Assembly (NCBI RefSeq): GCF_030408815.1
Contig: NZ_CP047355.1
Span: 372,001 to 436,000 of the forward strand
Origin: Corynebacterium freiburgense
Lineage (GTDB): Bacteria > Actinomycetota > Actinomycetes > Mycobacteriales > Mycobacteriaceae
DNA: 64,000 nucleotides
Direction: 5' to 3'
The notes beneath the pieces are model-generated. The model was not told the DNA's origin. It saw only the letters and a program-made list of their open reading frames with translations, and searched no databases. A program made the translations under genes and the position numbers. Shown here one piece after another: positions 25,912-35,630 of the stretch (within the stretch, counting starts at the first letter, position 1; every line of letters begins with the position of its first letter).

Positions 25912-27234
25912 GTGTCCGCCTTAGTATCGGCATTTAAGGACGCTGATCTGCGCAAGAAGATCTTGTTTACGATCGCGATGATCGTGCTCTATCGCATTGG
26001 TGCGCAGATCCCGTCCCCGGGCGTGGATTACGCGTCTATTAGTGGTCGTCTCCGAGAACTTACACAAGATCAGTCGAGTGTGTATTCGCTGATTAACTTG
26101 TTCTCTGGTGGCGCGCTTTTGCAGCTTTCTATTTTTGCTATCGGGATTATGCCGTATATTACGGCTTCAATTATTGTGCAGCTGCTTACTGTTGTGATTC
26201 CGCACTTTGAAGAGCTGAAAAAGGAAGGCCAGGCGGGGCAGTCGAAGATGATGCAATATACGCGTTATCTGACGGTTGCTTTGGCATTGTTGCAGTCGGC
26301 GGGCATTGTGGCGCTTGCTGACCGTGGGCAGTTATTGGGCACTGGTGTAGAGGTTCTCAAGGCTGATCGCGGGATTTTTGATCTTGTGGTACTTGTGCTC
26401 ACAATGACAGCGGGGGCGATCCTCGTAATGTGGATCGGTGAGCTTATGACCGAACGTGGCATTGGTAACGGTATGTCTTTGCTGATTTTTGCTGGTATTG
26501 CTACTCGGTTGCCTTCGGACGGTGCTGGTATTTTAGCAAGCTCGGGTGGCGGTATTTTCGCAATGGTGCTTGTAGCAGTCATTATTTTGGTTGTCGGCGT
26601 TGTATTTATCGAGCAGGGCCAGCGCCGCATTCCCGTGCAATACGCTAAACGTATGGTGGGGCGTCGTCAGTATGGTGGAACGTCGACGTATTTGCCGCTG
26701 AAGGTGAATCAGGCGGGTGTGATCCCGGTAATCTTTGCTTCGTCATTGATTTATGTGCCGGTCCTGATTACACAAATTGTGCAGTCTGGGCAGGCGCAGG
26801 TTTCTGACAACTGGTGGCAGCGAAATGTGATTCAGTACCTCCAGACCCCCTCTTCGTGGCAGTACATTTTATTGTATTTTGTATTGATTATTTTCTTCTC
26901 CTATTTCTATGTCTCGGTCCAGTATGACCCTGCTGAACAGGCAGAAAACATGAAGAAGTATGGTGGTTTTATTCCCGGTATTCGGCCGGGTCGCCCAACC
27001 GCTCAGTATTTGGGTTATGTAATGAATCGCCTGTTATTTGTTGGGGCCCTGTACCTTGGAATTATCGCGGTACTTCCAAACATCATGTTGGATCTTGGTG
27101 TTGGTACTACAAATGCCGGTTCGACACCGTTCGGCGGTACTGCAATTCTGATTCTCGTATCAGTTGCATTAACCACGGTTAAGCAGATTGAGAGTCAGCT
27201 CCTACAAAGTAACTATGAAGGGTTCCTTAAATGA
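25912..27234 (+). CDS. secY: Protein translocase channel subunit SecY
   Basis: The GTG at 25912 is chosen because AGGAGG precedes it and the product begins [20 protein letters not shown], the actinobacterial SecY N-terminus; a longer frame back to 25879 lacks homology. The 440-residue protein has ten transmembrane helices. [12 protein letters not shown] follows helix 1, [21 protein letters not shown] spans plug and helix 2, and [13 protein letters not shown] matches the conserved cytosolic C5 loop. SecY forms the membrane channel with SecE and SecG. The stop overlaps the adk start (ATGA). A separate leader and repeat block divides it from rplO. Confidence 0.98.
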   Translation: MSALVSAFKDADLRKKILFTIAMIVLYRIGAQIPSPGVDYASISGRLRELTQDQSSVYSLINLFSGGALLQLSIFAIGIMPYITASIIVQLLTVVIPHFEELKKEGQAGQSKMMQYTRYLTVALALLQSAGIVALADRGQLLGTGVEVLKADRGIFDLVVLVLTMTAGAILVMWIGELMTERGIGNGMSLLIFAGIATRLPSDGAGILASSGGGIFAMVLVAVIILVVGVVFIEQGQRRIPVQYAKRMVGRRQYGGTSTYLPLKVNQAGVIPVIFASSLIYVPVLITQIVQSGQAQVSDNWWQRNVIQYLQTPSSWQYILLYFVLIIFFSYFYVSVQYDPAEQAENMKKYGGFIPGIRPGRPTAQYLGYVMNRLLFVGALYLGIIAVLPNIMLDLGVGTTNAGSTPFGGTAILILVSVALTTVKQIESQLLQSNYEGFLK

Positions 27235-27776
27235 GACTCGTGCTTCTTGGACCGCCCGGTGCTGGTAAAGGCACCCAAGCCGCTATCCTTTCGGAAAAGC
27301 TTGGTGTCCCACATATTTCCACTGGGGATTTATTCCGTGCAAACATTGGAGAGGGTACTCCACTCGGCATTGAAGCAAAGGAGTACATTGATGCTGGGAA
27401 GCTAGTGCCTACGGATGTAACTGCGCGTATGGTTGAGTCTCGTTTAGAGGATGCCGACGCCGCGAAAGGTTTCCTGCTCGATGGATTCCCGCGCACAGTG
27501 GAGCAAGCGGAATTATTGGAAGCGATTCTGGCAAAACGCGGTCACAAACTCGATGGTGTTGTAGAGTTTCGAGTTTCTGAAGATGTTGTTGTTGAGCGTA
27601 TGTTAGCCCGAGGTCGGGCAGATGATAATGAGGAAACCATTCGTACGCGTCTTGGTGTGTACCGCGATGAAACCGCGCCTCTTATCGGTCATTATGGAGA
27701 TCAAATCATTACTATTAAGGCGGAAGGTACTGTCGAGGATATTCACGCTCGGACGCTTGCAGCGCTTGGCGTGTAA
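27231..27776 (+). CDS. adk: Adenylate kinase
   Basis: A 181-residue short-form adenylate kinase. P-loop [10 protein letters not shown] (residues 7-16) binds [14 protein letters not shown] is the conserved NMP-binding segment, and [15 protein letters not shown] is the LID region; the zinc-finger LID insertion of longer enzymes is absent, as is usual in actinobacteria. It converts ATP and AMP to two ADP in the cytosol. It is translationally coupled with secY, and a terminator-like hairpin follows before map. Confidence 0.98.
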   Translation: MRLVLLGPPGAGKGTQAAILSEKLGVPHISTGDLFRANIGEGTPLGIEAKEYIDAGKLVPTDVTARMVESRLEDADAAKGFLLDGFPRTVEQAELLEAILAKRGHKLDGVVEFRVSEDVVVERMLARGRADDNEETIRTRLGVYRDETAPLIGHYGDQIITIKAEGTVEDIHARTLAALGV

Positions 27777-27816
27777 ACACTCTGATAGTGAATAGCTTTT
27801 AGGTTTTTATCTCTTG

Positions 27817-27860
27817 CGTCCCGGGCCTGGTATGACCTACCAGATGTTCGGGACGTTTTT
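27817..27860 (+). terminator. Intrinsic terminator between adk and map
   Basis: CGTCCCG (27817-27823) pairs with CGGGACG (27849-27855), with an inner CTGGTA/TACCAG stem, followed by TTTTT. The hairpin lies before the preferred map start at 27883 and argues against the longer map reading. Confidence 0.8.
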
Positions 27861-27882
27861 GCGTGCAGATAACATTGAATCT

Positions 27883-28677
27883 ATGGGACTGCGGTCAAAA
27901 AGGAAGAAAATAGCTGCTAAATCGGCTGGTGAGCTTGATGCAATGCAGGCAGCAGGTGAGATTGTTGGCAAGGCTCTGCAGGCGGTTCGAGCGGCGGCAA
28001 AGCCGGGAGTTTCCACATTGGAACTGGATGCCGTTGCTGAACAGCTTATTAGAGATGCGGGCGCGGTACCTGCGTTTTTGGGATATGAAGGCTTTCCGGG
28101 ATCAATCTGTGCTTCGGTTAATGAGGTGATTGTGCATGGTATTCCAAGTAGGGATGTTGTGCTGGAACCCGGTGATCTTATTTCCATAGACTGCGGCACC
28201 ATTTTTGAAGGTTGGGTTGGGGATTCTGCCTGGACCTTTGGCATTGGAGAGTTAGCCCCTGACGTGCAGGCATTAAATCAGGCAACCGAATGGGTGCTCA
28301 ACGAGGGTATGAAAGCAATGATCCCGGGAAATAGACTCACGGATGTCTCATATGCACTGGAGTCTGCAACTCGTTTGGCTGAGCAAAAGTTTGGGGTGAA
28401 ACTAGGAATCGTCGATGGTTATGGTGGACACGGAATTGGTCGGCGAATGCATGAGGATCCTTTTTTAGCAAATGAAGGACGCCCAGGTCGAGGACCGCTT
28501 ATTCAAGAGGGAAGTGTGCTGGCAATCGAACCGATGCTTACGCTTGGGGCTGTTGATTCTGCGGTATTGGAAGATGATTGGACTGTAGTGACCCTGGACG
28601 GTTCATGGTCATCGCATTGGGAGCACACTGTAGCGGCCACGAGTCAGGGCCCCCGAATTCTTACACCCCGTAAGTAG
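27883..28677 (+). CDS. map: Methionine aminopeptidase, type I
   Basis: The ATG at 27883 gives 264 residues, the usual size, beginning [20 protein letters not shown]; upstream in-frame codons lie inside a terminator hairpin and are rejected. Metal-binding residues are all visible: Asp in SIDCGT, Asp in VGDSAW, His in GGHGIG, Glu in AIEPM and Glu in HWEHTV. The enzyme removes the initiator methionine from nascent proteins in the cytosol. Corynebacteria keep it next to adk and secY. The ribosome-binding site is weak, and the terminator suggests a separate promoter or partial read-through. Confidence 0.96.
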   Translation: MGLRSKRKKIAAKSAGELDAMQAAGEIVGKALQAVRAAAKPGVSTLELDAVAEQLIRDAGAVPAFLGYEGFPGSICASVNEVIVHGIPSRDVVLEPGDLISIDCGTIFEGWVGDSAWTFGIGELAPDVQALNQATEWVLNEGMKAMIPGNRLTDVSYALESATRLAEQKFGVKLGIVDGYGGHGIGRRMHEDPFLANEGRPGRGPLIQEGSVLAIEPMLTLGAVDSAVLEDDWTVVTLDGSWSSHWEHTVAATSQGPRILTPRK

Positions 28678-28739
28678 TTCCTGTGAATTTCCCACATAAT
28701 ACTTAAAGTTTGGCAGGTTTTGATATAAGCTGTCTAACT

Positions 28740-29441
28740 ATGTTCTATAAACCACGTCATGCAAAGCCTTCTGCGGCCAAGATCCGGACTGCTGCCTGTG
28801 CCTCGTCTGGGGTTGCGATGGTTGGACTGTTTTCGAATCCGGCCGTGGCTGCGGCAAATCCGCTGTCGGCTCCAATTGCTGGTTCGAGCGATGCAGTTAA
28901 CCAGGGTGCTCGACAAGCTGCGTGGGATACTCGGAATGCAGTGCATCACGGGGTGGCTGGTTTGCCGCCAGAGATTGCAAACGCCGCGCGTGGGGCCGTC
29001 GATAATGCGGTCAATGGAGCGTTTCCGGGATTAATTCAGGAACGCACGGCACCGGCCCCAGTAGCCGCACCAGCCAATCCTGGCTTTGATACAGGATCAT
29101 GTCCTCCGGCTGCTCGTGCATGTATTGATCTCGCGGGTCAGCGTTCTTGGCTACAACGTGACGGTCAGGTTGTGTATGGTGCAGTGCCGATTTCTTCTGG
29201 CGCGCAGGGCTGGGAAACACCGCGGGGTACGCATCATGTGACCCGCAAGGTGCAAAACGAAATTAGCCGTGAATTTAATAATGCACCCATGCCGTTTTCG
29301 GTGTACTTTACTCACAATGGCATTGCATTCCATCAGGGTGATGTAAATCTGATGTCGCACGGTTGTATCCATCTCAACCACAATGATGCAGTTACATACT
29401 TTAATGATCTGCAAGTTGGAGACATGGTATACGTGTACTAA
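28740..29441 (+). CDS. Secreted L,D-transpeptidase
   Basis: The ATG at 28740 gives 233 residues with a signal peptide (basic start, hydrophobic core, cleavage near NPAVAAA). The C-terminal YkuD domain contains the catalytic motif HQGDVNLMSHGCIHLN, with cysteine in SHGC and histidine in SHG, and the substrate-site segment FSVYFTHNGIAFH. Such enzymes make 3-3 cross-links in peptidoglycan outside the membrane. The domain between signal and catalytic region is alanine/proline-rich and helical, a spacer. The gene follows map by 62 bases and is closed by a terminator. Confidence 0.92.
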   Translation: MFYKPRHAKPSAAKIRTAACASSGVAMVGLFSNPAVAAANPLSAPIAGSSDAVNQGARQAAWDTRNAVHHGVAGLPPEIANAARGAVDNAVNGAFPGLIQERTAPAPVAAPANPGFDTGSCPPAARACIDLAGQRSWLQRDGQVVYGAVPISSGAQGWETPRGTHHVTRKVQNEISREFNNAPMPFSVYFTHNGIAFHQGDVNLMSHGCIHLNHNDAVTYFNDLQVGDMVYVY

Positions 29442-29458
29442 TTCTTGCTAACATAGCG

Positions 29459-29503
29459 CGCCCCATCGTGTAAATTTGTGCATTGTGGGGCGTTGTTATT
29501 TTT
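29459..29503 (+). terminator. Intrinsic terminator after the L,D-transpeptidase gene
   Basis: CGCCCCA (29459-29465) pairs with TGGGGCG (29486-29492), followed by TTGTTATTTTT. Confidence 0.78.
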
Positions 29504-29653
29504 CTAAGGTATTTGCATATCGTTGCGTAGGGGGGAATCTGAGGTTGCTGGGCGTCGATAATCTGCTATGTAGACGCGTGTTTGATACCACTAGGAAATA
29601 CCTGATAATCAGCCAATTAAACACTTTGCATAATCTTTAAGTATCTTGAATGT

Positions 29654-30439
29654 ATGACATTTCGGCCTTGGCGGCTCGCTATAGTCGCGGTGCCCCTTGT
29701 TATGATCCTGAGCGTCCTGCTTATGCTGAATTCGGTTATCGGTAGTGGGGTACTGTCCACTCAAACGCAAGCAGCCACCAGCGAAGCGGCTGCAACCCCA
29801 GTATCTACGAGCATAAATCCGATATCTGCTGCGGAATTAGCGGTTGGCATTCATCCGCCGAAGGTAGGGCCTACGCCGCCATTACTGCCACCGGGTGCTC
29901 ATCTGCGTGACCATGTAAAGGACTACTTTCAACCGTTTGATCCATCTGAGCTTTTTGCAGCATTCGAAACCTGTACGAAAACTGAAAGCAGTAAGCCAGA
30001 ATTCTTCAATATCAATTGCACCGGGCGTTATGACGCTATCAATACTCTTATGGAATCAAAGGGTCTTCCACCATTGGGTAACGGCCCCCAAGCGGAAATT
30101 TCATTCTTTTATTCCAGTGAGCCAGAAAGTATCGCTTACGATTCAGAAGAATGTGTGGAAACCATAGACCGTCTTTACCGGGATACCGGTGATCTGGTCA
30201 TTGTTCTTGAGGAACCTTGTACCGAGGATGACACCCCGTTTCCTGGTCAATGGGATGCGCGCCGCACGCACCTTTCTTCAATCCAAATCATTGATCGCTC
30301 CCGTGGTATTAATGGGGAACGCGGTGCCTTAAAATTTCCAACGCTGACCTTGCGGGGTTTTCAAAGCCGTGAGGCAGTGGAATCTCTTATGCGCCACTAT
30401 GGACTAAATTTTGAACCTCTCGGTGCAGTCCAGGTGTAA
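29654..30439 (+). CDS. Uncharacterised membrane-anchored or secreted protein
   Basis: A 261-residue protein I do not recognise. The first 35 residues contain a hydrophobic helix (RLAIVAVPLVMILSVLLML) that could be an uncleaved anchor or signal peptide. A proline/alanine/threonine-rich linker follows to about residue 85. The remainder is predicted globular and extracytoplasmic, with four cysteines (in FETCTK, INCTGR, EECVE and EPCTED) that could form two disulfides. It stands alone between the L,D-transpeptidase terminator and infA. Confidence 0.7.
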   Translation: MTFRPWRLAIVAVPLVMILSVLLMLNSVIGSGVLSTQTQAATSEAAATPVSTSINPISAAELAVGIHPPKVGPTPPLLPPGAHLRDHVKDYFQPFDPSELFAAFETCTKTESSKPEFFNINCTGRYDAINTLMESKGLPPLGNGPQAEISFFYSSEPESIAYDSEECVETIDRLYRDTGDLVIVLEEPCTEDDTPFPGQWDARRTHLSSIQIIDRSRGINGERGALKFPTLTLRGFQSREAVESLMRHYGLNFEPLGAVQV

Positions 30440-30462
30440 GGGTTTCCGCCGGCAGGATCGGC

Positions 30463-30523
30463 GAGCTTCCGCGGGTCCACTAATTGGAGCTTCTACGAGT
30501 CCACTAATTGGAGCTTCCGCTGG
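30463..30523. repeat. Short 24-bp tandem repeat, 2.5 copies
   Basis: GAGCTTCYRCGRGTCCACTA plus ATTG forms a 24-bp unit at 30463-30486 and 30487-30510, then a partial third unit. It lies in the intergenic region upstream of infA. Confidence 0.75.
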
Positions 30524-30584
30524 CGCTTGCCAAACCTTTCTTGTAAGCACATTAGAAAAGTGTGGCAGCTCACGCTCCAATTAT

Positions 30585-30613
30585 TTGGGAAACGTGCAGG
30601 TGGGGTGTAGGGT
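30585..30613 (+). promoter_or_regulatory. Candidate promoter of infA
   Basis: TTGGGA (-35, 30585-30590), a 17-bp spacer and TAGGGT (-10, 30608-30613) within TGTAGGGT. A leader hairpin CCGGCA/TGCCGG follows at 30666-30682. Confidence 0.5.
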
Positions 30614-30697
30614 ATCTAAGTGGTGTGAACCATGTGTTTGCACTATGTAGCATAATGACACCCATCCGGCAGTTTGTGCCGGGGAAAAGCAGAGGAT

Positions 30698-30919
30698 ATG
30701 GCTAAAAAGGAAGGCGCAATCGAGGTTGAGGGACGAATTATTGAGCCCTTGCCAAACGCAATGTTCCGTGTCGAACTTGATAACGGGCACAAGGTTCTTG
30801 CACACATTAGTGGCAAGATGCGCCAGCACTACATCCGTATCCTCCCCGAGGATCGCGTCGTTGTGGAGCTGTCTCCGTACGACTTGACTCGTGGTCGCAT
30901 CGTTTATCGCTACAAGTAA
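30698..30919 (+). CDS. infA: Translation initiation factor IF-1
   Basis: The ATG at 30698, five bases after AGAGG, gives 73 residues beginning [20 protein letters not shown]; an earlier in-frame reading from 30674 is not needed. The OB-fold protein has the conserved [21 protein letters not shown] segment and ends [11 protein letters not shown]-1 blocks the ribosomal A site during initiation. In many bacteria it stands just upstream of rpsM, as here, 190 bases away. Confidence 0.98.
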   Translation: MAKKEGAIEVEGRIIEPLPNAMFRVELDNGHKVLAHISGKMRQHYIRILPEDRVVVELSPYDLTRGRIVYRYK

Positions 30920-31109
30920 ATCATTAAGCCTCCTTATTCCAGGCAGACCAGCTATTAGAAGCGTCCATCTGCTTTCTTTACCTTCGGCAACGGTGGCCGG
31001 AGCCCCATGTAATCTCGACCCACCGTCCGGCATCCGCCCGGGCAAAGCGTCGTCTGGTGGGGACGAATAAGGAGAAAACCACCGTAAAAACCGGAAAGGA
31101 TAATGCCTT

Positions 31110-31478
31110 ATGGCACGCCTTGCTGGAGTTGACCTTCCGCGCAATAAGCGTATGGAGGTTGCTCTTACATACATCTATGGCATCGGCCCTGCCCGTGCCG
31201 CCCAGCTGCTGGAGCAGACCGGAATCTCTCCTGACCTGCGTACCGATAACCTCACCGATGAGCAGATCGCTGCATTACGTGACGTTATTGAAGCCACTTG
31301 GAAAGTAGAAGGCGACCTGCGCCGTCAGGTCCAGGCTGATATTCGTCGCAAGATCGAAATCGGCTGCTACCAAGGTTTGCGTCACCGTCGTGGCCTGCCT
31401 GTTCGTGGTCAGCGCACCAAGACCAATGCTCGTACGCGCAAGGGTCCGAAGAAGACGATTGCCGGAAAGAAGAAGTAA
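31110..31478 (+). CDS. rpsM: 30S ribosomal protein S13 (uS13)
   Basis: A 122-residue S13: [20 protein letters not shown] at the start, [10 protein letters not shown] motif, [19 protein letters not shown] near the C-terminus. S13 lies in the 30S head and contacts the P-site tRNA and the large subunit. It opens the rpsM-rpsK-rpsD-rpoA-rplQ operon, with AAAGGA upstream. Confidence 0.98.
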   Translation: MARLAGVDLPRNKRMEVALTYIYGIGPARAAQLLEQTGISPDLRTDNLTDEQIAALRDVIEATWKVEGDLRRQVQADIRRKIEIGCYQGLRHRRGLPVRGQRTKTNARTRKGPKKTIAGKKK

Positions 31479-31481
31479 AGA

Positions 31482-31886
31482 ATGCCTCCTAAAGCACGCT
31501 CTGGCGCACGCCGCACTGGCCGTCGCGTCGTAAAAAAGAATGTGGCGCATGGCGCCGCTTATATTAAGTCCACATTTAACAACACCATTGTGTCTATTAC
31601 TGACCCACAAGGTGCTGTGATTTCTTGGGCATCCTCCGGCCATGTTGGCTTTAAGGGTTCCCGTAAGTCCACTCCATTTGCTGCTCAAATGGCAGCAGAA
31701 AATGCTGCTCGTAAGGCAATGGAGCACGGCATGAAGAAGGTTGACGTGTACGTCAAGGGCCCAGGTTCGGGCCGCGAGACCGCTATCCGTTCCCTCTCGG
31801 CCGCTGGTCTTGAGGTTGGCACGATTCACGATGTGACTCCGCAGCCACACAATGGTTGCCGTCCTCCGAAGCGTCGCCGCGTCTAG
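31482..31886 (+). CDS. rpsK: 30S ribosomal protein S11 (uS11)
   Basis: A 134-residue S11. [17 protein letters not shown] and [14 protein letters not shown] are the conserved core segments, and [18 protein letters not shown] is the family C-terminus. It starts three bases after rpsM and forms part of the mRNA path on the platform. Confidence 0.98.
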   Translation: MPPKARSGARRTGRRVVKKNVAHGAAYIKSTFNNTIVSITDPQGAVISWASSGHVGFKGSRKSTPFAAQMAAENAARKAMEHGMKKVDVYVKGPGSGRETAIRSLSAAGLEVGTIHDVTPQPHNGCRPPKRRRV

Positions 31887-31910
31887 TAGGGAAAGGAAAG
31901 GTTACTCATT

Positions 31911-32516
31911 ATGGCTCGTTATACCGGCCCCGCAACCCGTAAGTCCCGTCGTCTCCGTGTCGACCTTGTCGGCGGAGACATGGCTTTTGAACGCCGCCCA
32001 TACCCACCAGGGCAAGCAGGGCGCGCACGCATCAAGGAATCTGAGTACTTGCTGCAGCTTCAGGAGAAGCAAAAAGCACGCTTTACCTACGGTGTGATGG
32101 AAAAGCAATTCCGCCGCTACTATGCTGAGGCTAATCGACGCCCCGGCAAGACCGGTGAAAACCTCGTGGTGCTGCTCGAATCCCGCCTGGATAATGTGAT
32201 CTATCGTGCTGGTTTGGCACGGACTCGCCGCCAAGCACGCCAGCTTGTTTCTCACGGTCACTTTACCGTGAACAATAAGAAGGTTAACGTTCCTTCTTTC
32301 CAGGTTTCGCAATACGACATCATTGATGTTCGTGAGAAGTCCCGTAAGATGCAATGGTTTGAAGAGGCACAGGAAAACCTCGTTGATGCCATTGTTCCGG
32401 CCTGGCTGCAGGTCGTTCCATCTACCCTGCGCATCCTCGTGCACCAGCTGCCCGAGCGCGCTCAAATCGACGTTCCACTGCAAGAGCAGCTTATCGTCGA
32501 GTTCTACTCGAAGTAA
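31911..32516 (+). CDS. rpsD: 30S ribosomal protein S4 (uS4)
   Basis: A 201-residue S4 without the zinc-binding cysteines (a C-minus form). The S4 RNA-binding domain contains ESRLDNVIYRAGLARTRRQA near residue 90 and LVSHGHFTVNNKKVNVPS. S4 nucleates 16S rRNA 5'-domain assembly and regulates this operon autogenously in some bacteria. GGAAAGG lies upstream. Confidence 0.98.
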   Translation: MARYTGPATRKSRRLRVDLVGGDMAFERRPYPPGQAGRARIKESEYLLQLQEKQKARFTYGVMEKQFRRYYAEANRRPGKTGENLVVLLESRLDNVIYRAGLARTRRQARQLVSHGHFTVNNKKVNVPSFQVSQYDIIDVREKSRKMQWFEEAQENLVDAIVPAWLQVVPSTLRILVHQLPERAQIDVPLQEQLIVEFYSK

Positions 32517-32603
32517 TTCTGGTTGCTATACACCAGGAATCTTCTTTTCATCCATTGCCAATAGACGTCATATAGCGGTCGTCATTGAAGGAGATTGAAT
32601 TCC

Positions 32604-33620
32604 ATGCTCATTTCCCAGCGTCCTGAGATTTCTGAGGAATACGTATCCCCATCACGTTCCCGGTTTATTATCGAACCACTCGAACCTGGTTTCGGATACA
32701 CCCTGGGTAATTCGTTGCGCCGTACCTTGCTGTCTTCCATCCCTGGAGCAGCTGTTACCAGCGTAAAAATCGATGGTGTGCTTCACGAGTTCACCACCAT
32801 TAACGGTGTTAAAGAAGATGTCTCCGATATCATCCTGAATATCAAAGGCATCGTTCTTTCCTCAACCTCTGATGAACCAGTTGTGATATACCTCCGCCAA
32901 GAAGGTGCAGGCATTATCACCGCCGGTGATATCGAATTACCTGCGGATGTGGAAATCCACAACCCAGAAATGCATATCGCCACGCTCAATGAGCAAGGCA
33001 GCCTCAATATCGAAATGATTGTTGAACGGGGCCGTGGCTACGTTCCTGCAACAATGTATGGTGGTTCCGGTGAAATCGGTCGCATTCCTGTCGACCAGAT
33101 TTATTCCCCGGTACTGAAAGTCAGCTACAAAGTTGAAGCTACTCGTGTTGAGCAGCGTACCGACTTTGACAAGCTCATTATTGATGTTGAGACCAAAAAC
33201 TCCATCTCCGCCCGTGACGCAATCGCATCTGCTGGCAAAACTCTTGTCGAGCTATTTGGCCTCGCCCGCGAGCTCAATACAGCTGCTGAAGGTATTGAAA
33301 TTGGTCCTTCCCCACAGGAAAGCGAACACATTGCCGCCTACAGCACTCCGATTGAAGATCTGAACTTCTCAGTTCGTTCCTACAATTGTCTGAAGCGTCA
33401 AGAGATCCATACGGTTGGCGAACTTGCAGAATGCAATGAATCCGATCTGTTGGATATCCGAAACTTCGGCCAGAAGTCTATTGATGAAGTGAAAATCAAG
33501 CTCGCTAGCTTGGGTCTCACGCTCAAAGACGCTCCTGAAGATTTCGACCCCACAACCCTTGAGGGGTACGATGCCGAAACTGGCGACTTCATTGACCTCG
33601 ACGCAGAAGATTCCGAGTAG
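32604..33620 (+). CDS. rpoA: RNA polymerase alpha subunit
   Basis: The ATG at 32604 gives 338 residues beginning [20 protein letters not shown], the corynebacterial RpoA start; an in-frame TTG at 32595 is less likely. The N-terminal dimerisation domain includes [18 protein letters not shown], and the C-terminal domain (from about residue 250) includes [20 protein letters not shown]. The subunit scaffolds polymerase assembly and contacts promoter DNA and activators. It lies between rpsD and rplQ as in most bacteria. Confidence 0.98.
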   Translation: MLISQRPEISEEYVSPSRSRFIIEPLEPGFGYTLGNSLRRTLLSSIPGAAVTSVKIDGVLHEFTTINGVKEDVSDIILNIKGIVLSSTSDEPVVIYLRQEGAGIITAGDIELPADVEIHNPEMHIATLNEQGSLNIEMIVERGRGYVPATMYGGSGEIGRIPVDQIYSPVLKVSYKVEATRVEQRTDFDKLIIDVETKNSISARDAIASAGKTLVELFGLARELNTAAEGIEIGPSPQESEHIAAYSTPIEDLNFSVRSYNCLKRQEIHTVGELAECNESDLLDIRNFGQKSIDEVKIKLASLGLTLKDAPEDFDPTTLEGYDAETGDFIDLDAEDSE

Positions 33621-33685
33621 GAAGCACATCAAGACGGGCCTTGTGCCCGTTGCGCTCACATATTCGTACACGAGGAGTACCCACA

Positions 33686-34168
33686 ATGCCCAAACCAAAG
33701 AAGGGCGCCCGTCTCGGCGGTTCTGCTAGCCACCAGAAGCACATTCTGTCTAACTTGGCTGCACAGCTTATCGAGCACGGCGCAATCAAGACCACTGACA
33801 CCAAGGCGAAGCTACTGCGTCCTTATGTAGAGAAGCTTATCACCAAGGCAAAGTCTGGTTCACTTGCGGATCGCCGCAATGTTCTTAAGCTTGTTCCAAA
33901 CAAGCCGGTCGTAACCTACTTGTTTAATGAACTCGCACCAAAATTTGAAGGGCGTGAAGGCGGCTACACCCGCATTATCAAGCTCGAAAACCGTAAGGGT
34001 GACAACGCTCCGATGTCTCAGGTTTCGCTCGTTACCGAGCCAACCGTAAGCACCGAGGCTACCCGTGCTACACGCGCAGCCGCTTCTAAGCAAGCAGAGA
34101 AGGCAGCTGAAAAGCCTGCTGCTGAAGAAGCACCAGCGGAAACCAAGGAAACTGCTGAAGAAAACTAA
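33686..34168 (+). CDS. rplQ: 50S ribosomal protein L17 (bL17)
   Basis: The ATG at 33686 follows GAGGAG and gives 160 residues. The core is standard L17 ([20 protein letters not shown], then [20 protein letters not shown]). After about residue 118 it carries an Ala/Glu/Lys-rich tail, common in actinobacteria and absent in E. coli. It closes the rpsM operon and is followed by a strong terminator. Confidence 0.97.
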   Translation: MPKPKKGARLGGSASHQKHILSNLAAQLIEHGAIKTTDTKAKLLRPYVEKLITKAKSGSLADRRNVLKLVPNKPVVTYLFNELAPKFEGREGGYTRIIKLENRKGDNAPMSQVSLVTEPTVSTEATRATRAAASKQAEKAAEKPAAEEAPAETKETAEEN

Positions 34169-34192
34169 ATCTTCACAAACTTCTTTGGAGAT

Positions 34193-34237
34193 AACCCGTA
34201 ACGTGGTCTTATTGTATCTCGTTACGGGTTTCTTTAT
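34193..34237 (+). terminator. Intrinsic terminator after rplQ
   Basis: AACCCGTAACG (34193-34203) pairs perfectly with CGTTACGGGTT (34220-34230), followed by TCTTTAT. Confidence 0.88.
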
Positions 34238-34276
34238 CGCTACAATAGGTTGCGCATACTTGTTTTCCTGGGAGTT

Positions 34277-34394
34277 GTCGTTAAATGCACAATCTTGTGT
34301 GCAATCGGTGTAAAAAGCGTCACCGGACACCCTCTAGAACCGAAATTTTGTCGCCAAAAACACCAATTGTGCACAACTTGGTGTAAAAAACGAC
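34277..34394. repeat. Intergenic palindromic element, family A, copy 3
   Basis: A 118-bp copy of the element found at 4949 and 5209. Ends are GTCGTTAAATGCACAA and TGGTGTAAAAAACGAC, with the inner arms conserved. It lies between the rplQ terminator and truA. Confidence 0.85.
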
Positions 34395-34537
34395 ACCCGT
34401 TATAAGAATAGCAATACCTGGCAGCCGTGAATTACGTTTTATTACTTCAAGTCACCCGCTATCCATGCGTTTTAGGGCTGCCGCGCAGGTAGGCTATACA
34501 AGGCTATAAATCGTGCACAATTGCCGAGCTGGGGATT

Positions 34538-34591
34538 CTCGCCAAAAACACCATCTTCGCGGCTTGTGCACAAATTGGTGTAAAAAACGAC
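34538..34591. repeat. Intergenic palindromic element, family A, partial copy 4
   Basis: About 54 bp matching the outer right half (CGCCAAAAACACCA, TTGTGCACAA, TTGGTGTAAAAAACGAC). It is preceded by GCCGAGCTGGGG as at copy 2, so the two-element arrangement of the 5-kb locus is repeated here in shortened form. Confidence 0.7.
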
Positions 34592-34703
34592 ACCCCCAAA
34601 CAACCAACTCCCCAAACAACCAACCTCCCACAACCCATCATTTCCACATTTCTTTCGTTGCGTTTTCTTAGTGTTGTTTTGTTCCTCAGTAGAATTGGGT
34701 TTT

Positions 34704-35567
34704 GTGACTGCTATTGTTCGCTTGCGTTTGGATCTTTCTTATGACGGCACAGATTTTCATGGATGGGCTTCGCAAGTGAGGCCAGGTGAGGAGGAGTCGC
34801 TTCGGACGGTGCAGGGGACGCTGGAGCGGGTTCTTTCATTAGTGCTGCGTTGTGCCGTGCGTTTGATTGTGGCCGGCCGAACTGATGCGGGTGTGCATGC
34901 GGCGTGGCAGGTGGCGCATTGTGATGTTCCGTTGTCTTCGTTGGAGCAACGAAGTATTGGTGGTGATCCTTCAAAATTGGTGCGTCGTCTTGCGCGTTTA
35001 TTGCCGGAGGATGTGCGCGTGCATGGCGTTTCGTTTGCCCCAGAGGGTTTTGATGCAAGGTTTTCGGCATTGCGGAGGAATTATGTGTATCGGGTAACTA
35101 CATCGCCTCGTGGTGCGTTGCCTACTCGTGCGCGGGATACGGCTGTGTGGCCAAAGCCAGTGGATATTCAATTAATGCAGGATTCTGCGAGTGATTTATT
35201 GGGGCTACATGATTTTGCCGCATTTTGTCGTCCGCGTCCTGGCGCCTCGACTGTACGGGATTTGCAGGCGTTTCGTTGGCTCGATATTTCTACAGATATA
35301 GAGCCTGAGTTGTATGAGGCTCGTGTGACGGCAGATGCGTTTTGTTGGTCGATGGTGCGCTCACTTGTGGGCGCGTGTTTGGTGGTTGGTGAGGGGCGTC
35401 GTGAAGCGGGCTTTGCATTAGGCTTGCTTGGTGAGCGTAGTCGTAGTTCGTTGGTGCCTGTTGCGCCTGCAAAGGGGCTGAGTTTGGTTGGAGTTGATTA
35501 TCCTTCACCTGAGCTTTTGGCATCCCGCGCTATGAAGACGCGTAATATGCGTACGTTGGAAGATTGA
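34704..35567 (+). CDS. truA: tRNA pseudouridine(38-40) synthase TruA
   Basis: The GTG at 34704 gives 287 residues beginning [20 protein letters not shown]; a longer reading from 34671 adds residues without homology. The catalytic aspartate is in GRTDAGVHA near residue 60, and NYVYRVTT and [16 protein letters not shown] are conserved TruA segments. TruA isomerises uridines 38-40 of the tRNA anticodon stem. It follows rplQ as in Mycobacterium and stands at the edge of the ESX-4 locus. The ribosome-binding site is weak. Confidence 0.95.
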   Translation: MTAIVRLRLDLSYDGTDFHGWASQVRPGEEESLRTVQGTLERVLSLVLRCAVRLIVAGRTDAGVHAAWQVAHCDVPLSSLEQRSIGGDPSKLVRRLARLLPEDVRVHGVSFAPEGFDARFSALRRNYVYRVTTSPRGALPTRARDTAVWPKPVDIQLMQDSASDLLGLHDFAAFCRPRPGASTVRDLQAFRWLDISTDIEPELYEARVTADAFCWSMVRSLVGACLVVGEGRREAGFALGLLGERSRSSLVPVAPAKGLSLVGVDYPSPELLASRAMKTRNMRTLED

Positions 35568-35630
35568 CCACAATGTGCATTTCTCACTAAGTTTTTAAGG
35601 TGTTGTTTATTTAGGAGTTGGTAGGCCCAG

